DNA from: Kroppenstedtia sanguinis
GTDB lineage: Bacteria; Bacillota; Bacilli; Thermoactinomycetales; DSM-45169
Direction: 5' to 3'
Assembly: GCF_050433445.1 (NCBI RefSeq)
Contig: NZ_JBNPXF010000018.1
Span: forward strand, 1-64,000
DNA length: 64,000 nt
The translations under genes and the position numbers were made by a program. Positions 59,813-64,000 of this stretch are shown here, in pieces; positions within the stretch are counted from its first letter, which is position 1; each line of letters opens with the position of its first letter. The notes beneath the pieces were generated by a model. The model saw only the letters and a list, made by a program, of their open reading frames with translations, made no database searches and had not been told where the DNA came from.

Positions 59813-60892
59813 TTGGATAAAAAAACTATCGTCGTTCTGGAAGGTGATCAGACCGGTCAGGAGCTCTTGGAAGAATCCTTGCGTGTTCTCGATCCGGAAG
59901 TGATCGGTTTTGAAGTTGAGCTCCAAAATTTTGACTTGAGTCTGGAAAACCGCCGCAACACCAAAAACGAAGTCGTATACGAGGCGGCCCGGGCCATGAA
60001 AAAAGCGGGATACGGTATCAAGGCGGCCACCGTCACCCCCGAAGCTAAAGGGGATGTAGGCAGTCCCAATGCCATTCTGCGCAAAGAGATTGATGGAAAG
60101 GTGATTATCCGCACCGGGCGCCGCATTCCCGGGGTTCGCCCCGTTGCAGGTGCTTTTGCTCCCATCTCGGTAATCCGGATGGCGGTGGGAGATGCTTATG
60201 GTGCCAAAGAATGGCGGGAAGGCGAAGGAATGGATGAAATCTCTTGGCGAACCGAATCCATCGACCGGAAAACCTGCCGCGCTGTGGCCGAATACGCCTT
60301 TCGTCATGCCAAACGGACCCATGCCAAGGTTTTCGGCGGACCCAAATACACCGTGAGTCCGATCTATGAGGGCATGCTCAAGGAAGAGATGGATGCCGTC
60401 AGCCAAAAGTACCCCGAGGTGGCTTATGAACCGCAATTGATTGACGCCACCTATGCGCTGCTCCTGAACAACACCGGTGATTCCTTGGTAATCCCGGCTC
60501 TCAATCGAGATGGCGACTGCCTGAGTGACATGGTTCTGCAACTCTTCGGCTCCATCGCCGGTTCGGAGTCAATTCTGATGAGTTTTGATGAGAGTTTCGA
60601 CCCCAAGGTAGTTATGGCGGAGGCCCCTCACGGTACCGCTCCCGCCCTTTTCGGCAAGAATCTGGCTAACCCGATGGCGATGATTCTGGCTGTCGCCTCC
60701 CTTTTGACCCACCTCAATACGGAGGAAGCCTCCCTCGCTTCCCGTGCTATCTATGAATCCACGATCGAAACCGTGAAGGATGGACATCGCACGGCAGACC
60801 TGGGGGGGAGCGCCACCACCACCGAATTCACTTCTGAAGTGATCGAAAAGGTGCAGACCAAGCTGGAAGTGTGGAAAAGCTTGCAAATGTAA
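59813..60892 (+). CDS. Isocitrate/isopropylmalate dehydrogenase-family protein
   Basis: A 359-residue metal-dependent decarboxylating dehydrogenase: LEGDQTGQELLEESLRVL (nucleotide end), PGVRPVAGAF, SIDRKTCRAVAEYAFRHAK, LIDATYALLLNN, GDCLSDMVLQLFGSIAGS and APHGTAPALFGKNLANPMAMILA. The substrate-specificity loop (RRIPGVRPVAG) does not match the usual LeuB/Icd sequence, so substrate is uncertain. TTG start (DKKTIVV) after GAGGTGA. Confidence 0.82.
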   Translation: MDKKTIVVLEGDQTGQELLEESLRVLDPEVIGFEVELQNFDLSLENRRNTKNEVVYEAARAMKKAGYGIKAATVTPEAKGDVGSPNAILRKEIDGKVIIRTGRRIPGVRPVAGAFAPISVIRMAVGDAYGAKEWREGEGMDEISWRTESIDRKTCRAVAEYAFRHAKRTHAKVFGGPKYTVSPIYEGMLKEEMDAVSQKYPEVAYEPQLIDATYALLLNNTGDSLVIPALNRDGDCLSDMVLQLFGSIAGSESILMSFDESFDPKVVMAEAPHGTAPALFGKNLANPMAMILAVASLLTHLNTEEASLASRAIYESTIETVKDGHRTADLGGSATTTEFTSEVIEKVQTKLEVWKSLQM

Positions 60893-60905
60893 TCGATAAC
60901 CTTAT

Positions 60906-60936
60906 GGGCTCTGTCCTGCGGGACGGAGCCTTTTTT
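60906..60936 (+). terminator. Terminator of the dehydrogenase gene
   Basis: GGCTCTGTCC and GGACGGAGCC pair around TGCG, then TTTTTT. Confidence 0.85.
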
Positions 60937-61003
60937 CATTTCCAAAGACCTTGAAGCTTCTATATAATCATTGTAGCGAAAAAATCACAAGGGGGTGTGA
61001 TCC

Positions 61004-61711
61004 ATGCCCGGTGAGAAAAGGACCTTACTTCAGAAAATGACCGTCCTGGCTCCGGAAGGCATGTTGTTAGCCGGGATCACCGGTTTGGGTTACTTCTCGG
61101 CGTATCTGAGTGACCTGGGCTATAAATCCCACTTTCAGCTACCTTCCATGTTTGTGGAAATCAATCTCAACTCGGTGGTCTTGTCCATCTGTGTAATCAT
61201 CTTCACTCTGTTCATCGCGTTCCTGTCCGTTACGGTACCCCGGCTCCAGAAAGTCGGTCCGCATCTGTTTTCATTCTTTATCACCGTTGCTGTCGCCATC
61301 GTCATCGGAATGAAAGTGAGCTTCTCCCTGAGTCGAACCCACCTGTTCACCCTCATTTTCTACTTTCTGCTCTGCGCCGGTCTGCTGTTATTATTTTTCC
61401 AACTCACCAAAAAAGGAAATCGTATCGCCCATCTGGCCGCTGTCATCGTATTGTTGGGTCTGATGATATTCGTCTCTTATTCCAGCGGCAGTTTGATCGC
61501 CCAAAATCAGAAGTTTTTTCTCGTCTCTGACGGAAAGTCTCCTGTGGTAGTGGTCGATACATACAAGGATTCACTGGTGGTGGCCCCCTTCGATCCGAAA
61601 ACCAAAACCGTGGCGCAACGATACCAGTTTGTCCATCTGGAATCCGATCTCCATGCCAAACTGAACTTCTCCATGAAAAAGGTGGGTCCCTTGCACCTCT
61701 CCATTGAGTGA
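61004..61711 (+). CDS. Predicted membrane protein, unknown function
   Basis: A 235-residue protein with four membrane segments in the first 165 residues (SVVLSICVIIFTLFIAFLSV; LFSFFITVAVAIVIGMKVSF; LFTLIFYFLLCAGLLLLFFQ; IAHLAAVIVLLGLMIFVSY) and a soluble 65-residue C terminus (FFLVSDGKSPVVVVDTYKDSLVVAPFDPK). GGGGGTG lies seven bases before the ATG. I do not recognise a family. A terminator follows at 61741-61768. Confidence 0.7.
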   Translation: MPGEKRTLLQKMTVLAPEGMLLAGITGLGYFSAYLSDLGYKSHFQLPSMFVEINLNSVVLSICVIIFTLFIAFLSVTVPRLQKVGPHLFSFFITVAVAIVIGMKVSFSLSRTHLFTLIFYFLLCAGLLLLFFQLTKKGNRIAHLAAVIVLLGLMIFVSYSSGSLIAQNQKFFLVSDGKSPVVVVDTYKDSLVVAPFDPKTKTVAQRYQFVHLESDLHAKLNFSMKKVGPLHLSIE

Positions 61712-61740
61712 AGGGATCAGATTCTCGCCTGCTTTTTATA

Positions 61741-61768
61741 CCCCAGGGTCCAGGATGGACTCTGGGGT
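61741..61768 (+). terminator. Terminator after the membrane protein gene
   Basis: CCCCAGGGTCC and GGACTCTGGGG pair around AGGAT; one mismatch. Confidence 0.6.
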
Positions 61769-61817
61769 GTTCCTGTTCGAGCAAAAATGCAAGAGTTCAC
61801 AAATGGAGCCGACTTTT

Positions 61818-61982
61818 TCAATCCTTACTCTTCAGAAAATAAGGGATCGCAATAATTGTGAGGAGAGCCCCTAGCATCCCAACCGTCGGAGCCTGACTTG
61901 TCATGGAGCTCCCAAACATAGAAAACATCAGGAATGATACTGAAATCATAAAGAGAACGATAATAATATATTTTCTCCCCAT
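61818..61982 (-). CDS. Small two-span membrane protein
   Basis: A 54-residue gene: GRKY, hydrophobic segment IIIVLFMISVSFLMFSMFG, turn SSMTSQAPTV, second segment GMLGALLTIIAIPYFL, basic end KSKD. GGGAGGGG lies five bases before the ATG. Too small for a family assignment. Confidence 0.6.
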   Translation of the reverse strand: MGRKYIIIVLFMISVSFLMFSMFGSSMTSQAPTVGMLGALLTIIAIPYFLKSKD

Positions 61983-61995
61983 TTTAACCCCTCCC

Positions 61996-62200
61996 TTGAT
62001 TACAAGGTGTACCGGGTGAGTTCATTGCCGGGAGGCGGGCCTGTGTGACCGTCCCCGATCTCTTGCAAACACAGGTCTCTCCCACTCTTCACAAGGACCA
62101 GACACGATTCTGGTGATACGGTAAAGAAAACATCCCTCCGGGCTAAATCAGTTTTTTTATTTTGAACAAAGCCGAGGTCACTATTTGGAACCCCCATCTG
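61996..62200. repeat. Eroded repeat segment
   Basis: GGCCTGTGTGACCGTCCCCGATCTC, TTGCAAACACAGG and the following GTCTCTCCC resemble A-type element interiors and the segment at 21760-21960. No termini found and no gene. Confidence 0.35.
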
Positions 62201-62244
62201 TCTAATCTATGAAAACCCAAAATCAAAAGACGGGGAGATCAACG

Positions 62245-62582
62245 ATGGAACTTCGAATGAATTACCGAAGAGCTGATCAACGGCTGTTCCTACTGCATCG
62301 ACATGCACTCCAAAGATTTGCTTCAAATGGGCGAGAGCATGGACCGAATCTTGCTGCTATCCGTATGGCGGGAAGTTCCGATCTACTCGGAGGCAGAACG
62401 AGCCATAATCGAGTTGACCGAATCTGCGACGAACGAAGCTGTCGGAAGCTGGCGTACCCAGCGACGTTTACGATCGTATACGCAACCATTTCGATGAAAA
62501 AAATCGTCGATCTGCTCATGGGGATCAACATCATCAATGCATGGAACTGCCGGTTTCAACGGGCATGCTCCCAGGTTGCTTC
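62245..62582 (+). pseudogene. AhpD-like carboxymuconolactone decarboxylase, frameshifted
   Basis: Three frames have to be joined. One gives INGCSYCIDMHSKDLLQMGE, then ILLLSVWREVPIYSEAERAIIELTESATN, i.e. the CxxC (Cys-Ser-Tyr-Cys) and His of the AhpD peroxidase core. A second gives VPSDVYDRIRNHFDE and a third MKKIVDLLMGINIINAWN, the typical C terminus. At least two frameshifts, so it is inactive. Confidence 0.8.
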
Positions 62583-62680
62583 AATTAAAGTAAGTTGTTG
62601 AAAGAAGCGGTATGGTCGGATATACTGGAATCTTCGATCGCACCTACGTTGTATCCTAGATTCAAATGTCTTCACAACCC

Positions 62681-63161
62681 CTACTCTCTCTTTTCAGCAA
62701 TCGATTCTGCATCGAGATATTTTTGGAATTTTTCAGGATAATATTTAGCGTACTTTGAATCCCTGTCGACTTTTAAAATTCCCTGCTTTAAAAGAGCTAT
62801 TGCAATGTCCTCGTTATTATGATAGAGAAAGCCCGGAGGTCGGAGCTTCCGTTTTGGAGGAACCCACAAATCTGGCGGTTACTTTGTGACCATATTCGGC
62901 CCTCATAAAGTCCAATGCTTTAGTACCTTGTCTCTCTTGCTCTTCTATTGCCCCCAGGATCTTTACCATAATTAAATTCACCGTTTTCCTCTCCTCCATA
63001 TTGATCTTTCCTCCTTCCACTTTATAAATTGAAACACCTAACTTTTTGTTACCTATAAAAACACCTTCAACTGACCCTGGAAAGACCTCTTCAGACTTGC
63101 ATCCAACGAAAAAAAAACTAATCAATAAAAATAAAGCTCCGCTTTTGTATCCTAACCACAT
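62681..63161 (-). pseudogene. Lipoprotein with nuclease-like tail, frameshifted
   Basis: The first frame encodes a lipoprotein signal (GYKSGALFLLISFFFVGCKS) and reads EEQERQGTKALDFMRAEYGHKVTARFVG before going out of frame near 62865; the second frame continues PPKRKLRPPGFLYHNNEDIAIALLKQGILKVDRDSKYAKYYPEKFQKYLDAE to 62681. The joined protein of about 155 residues resembles the second half of a staphylococcal-nuclease-like domain, but the family call is tentative. Confidence 0.5.
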
Positions 63162-63343
63162 AATAGCCCTCCTTTGTGGGGAACTATCTGTATCCTATCC
63201 TATATGTCACAATTTTTTAAGGATAAATCATCTAGTATTCTGCCTTTCAACTTGACTCTTCTGAATGTTCCGCGTTATATTCTGCATACATTTACAATAA
63301 TTGGTTATTGTAAATGAAAAAACTCCTTATGGAGGGTATCAAT

Positions 63344-63562
63344 GTGAAGCACCTCTTCGGGACCACGATGAACGCGGTTTATGGGTAGCTTTTGGGCGCT
63401 TGCATCGCTTATGTCTTGTTGCATTGGCTTTACCGTGTGAAAAAACCCGCAAGATTTCATCATGTCCAGGATCTGTGGAGCTCACAACTCCCTGCTGAAT
63501 GGGCTCTACTATTGTTTGATCACCTTCGACGAACTCGTATGTTTTATACTTATTTTGGTTAA
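63344..63562 (+). pseudogene. Membrane protein gene with internal TAG and lost 3' end
   Basis: GTG, seven bases after GGAGGG, starts KHLFGTTMNAVYG, then a TAG (63386), then the same frame continues LLGACIAYVLLHWLYRVKKPARFHHVQDLWSSQLPAEWALLLFDHLRRTRMFYTYFG to the end of a CAGG element. The reading frame and sense look real on both sides of the stop. Either decayed or, less likely, read through. Confidence 0.5.
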
Positions 63563-63574
63563 TCAACACGCCTG
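63552..63574. mobile_element. Solo CAGG element end
   Basis: ATTTTGGTTAATCAACACGCCTG is a full terminus of the family. It lies between the membrane protein remnant and the nitroreductase remnant. Confidence 0.7.
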
Positions 63575-63793
63575 ATTGCATTAGGAAATATGATGACTGC
63601 TGCAGCGTTAATCGGCATTGATTCATGCCCGATGGAGGGATTTGATTATGCGGAAGTTAACCGTATACTGGCAGATGAAGACTTGCTGGGAAACTTTCAA
63701 AGTGCTGTTATAATGGCATTAGGCTACCGGCAAGAAGAACCGAAGCGTTCCAAAACGAGAAATGATATGGAAAAGCTTGTGGCATGGCGCTGA
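63575..63793 (+). pseudogene. Nitroreductase-family protein, 3' fragment
   Basis: Directly after the element end the frame reads IALGNMMTAAALIGIDSCPMEGFDYAEVNRILADEDLL, then FQSAVIMALGYRQEE and a C-terminal KTRNDMEKLVAW. This is the FMN-binding C-terminal part of NfsB/YfkO-type nitroreductases. The N-terminal two thirds are missing, so the gene is dead. Confidence 0.8.
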
Positions 63794-63852
63794 CAGAAGT
63801 GCCCTGCTAAAGCCATGCCTTGATAAAATCGAATTGATAACAGATAAAAAAC

Positions 63853-63882
63853 AAAAGCCAGTCGATAAATTGACTGGTTTTT
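63853..63882 (+). terminator. Terminator after the nitroreductase fragment
   Basis: AAAAGCCAGTC and GACTGGTTTTT pair around GATAAATT. From 63883 to the end I see no gene. Confidence 0.75.
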
Positions 63883-64000
63883 GGCTCAGTCACGGTAGGC
63901 AAAGAATTTATTGAAGCGTACCGAGAAGTGCTTAAATGCATCTAAAGCAGTTGATTATTTGCTTTCTTACGAGCCTCATAAGTTTTAGTGGTGCTATGCT

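Noticed and set aside
62209..62601. 130-residue plus-strand protein
   Set aside because: The frame is a mixture; the conserved AhpD-like residues are distributed over other phases, so it is reported as a frameshifted pseudogene.

Overview
The window looks like a low-to-mid-GC Bacillota chromosome of the order Bacillales. The evidence is an acsA / acuABC / ccpA / aroA(G) / YtxH-DUF948 neighbourhood like that of Bacillus subtilis, a tyrosyl T-box in front of tyrS, an rpsD with its own promoter and long leader, Bacillus-type Shine-Dalgarno sites with many TTG/GTG starts, and a Xre-TPR receptor followed by a short exported peptide. Gene content would fit a Thermoactinomycetaceae-like organism, but that family placement is an inference. 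No rRNA, tRNA, CRISPR or prophage was seen.

Layout. 1-4195 (+): the 3' end of a polymorphic toxin gene with its immunity gene, then two further toxin-C-terminus/immunity cassettes without secretion parts and a fourth cut off by a repeat element. 4722-8815 (-): a GntR / ADP-ribosylglycohydrolase / NCS1 permease / PfkB kinase cluster that parallels E. coli yegTUVW, with a promoter and operator. 9819-11919 (+): an RRNPP-type quorum-sensing receptor, a 45-codon peptide gene and a second 46-codon peptide gene separated from it by a mobile element. 11989-25726: household and accessory genes (glutathione peroxidase, DHA2 efflux pump, truncated phosphotransferase, PadR pair, lipid kinase, PAP2, hydrolase, phosphatases, cardiolipin synthase, lipoproteins). 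25740-30306 (-): a MalE/F/G-type sugar ABC importer with LacI repressor and no ATPase. 30615-38427: trmB, rpsD, remnants of a bacteriocin-type ABC exporter, a cupin gene, tyrS and a large class A penicillin-binding protein. 38530-45226 (-): a second, related toxin/immunity locus; its full-length toxin has a type IVb pilin-like export signal and is preceded by two Yip1-like membrane proteins, and it is followed upstream by three immunity genes with three toxin 3' fragments. 45324-60892: permease (frameshifted), adaA, acsA/acuABC, ccpA, aroA, an ECF sigma/anti-sigma pair, nagZ and a dehydrogenase. 61004-64000: small membrane proteins and several decayed genes.

Two themes connect the window. First, one toxin/immunity family occurs at two places about 35 kb apart, on two unrelated N-terminal carriers, each with a reservoir of silent toxin tips and intact immunity genes that are visibly mosaic. 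Second, a non-autonomous mobile element family (ends CAGGCGTGTTGATTAGCC and relatives, AT-rich inner ends, GC-rich hairpin interiors) is scattered through the window. At seven places I can read a 9-bp target duplication, in some with one or two mismatches. The elements truncate or separate genes (fourth toxin cassette, phosphotransferase, nitroreductase, the two peptide genes) and no transposase for them lies in the window.
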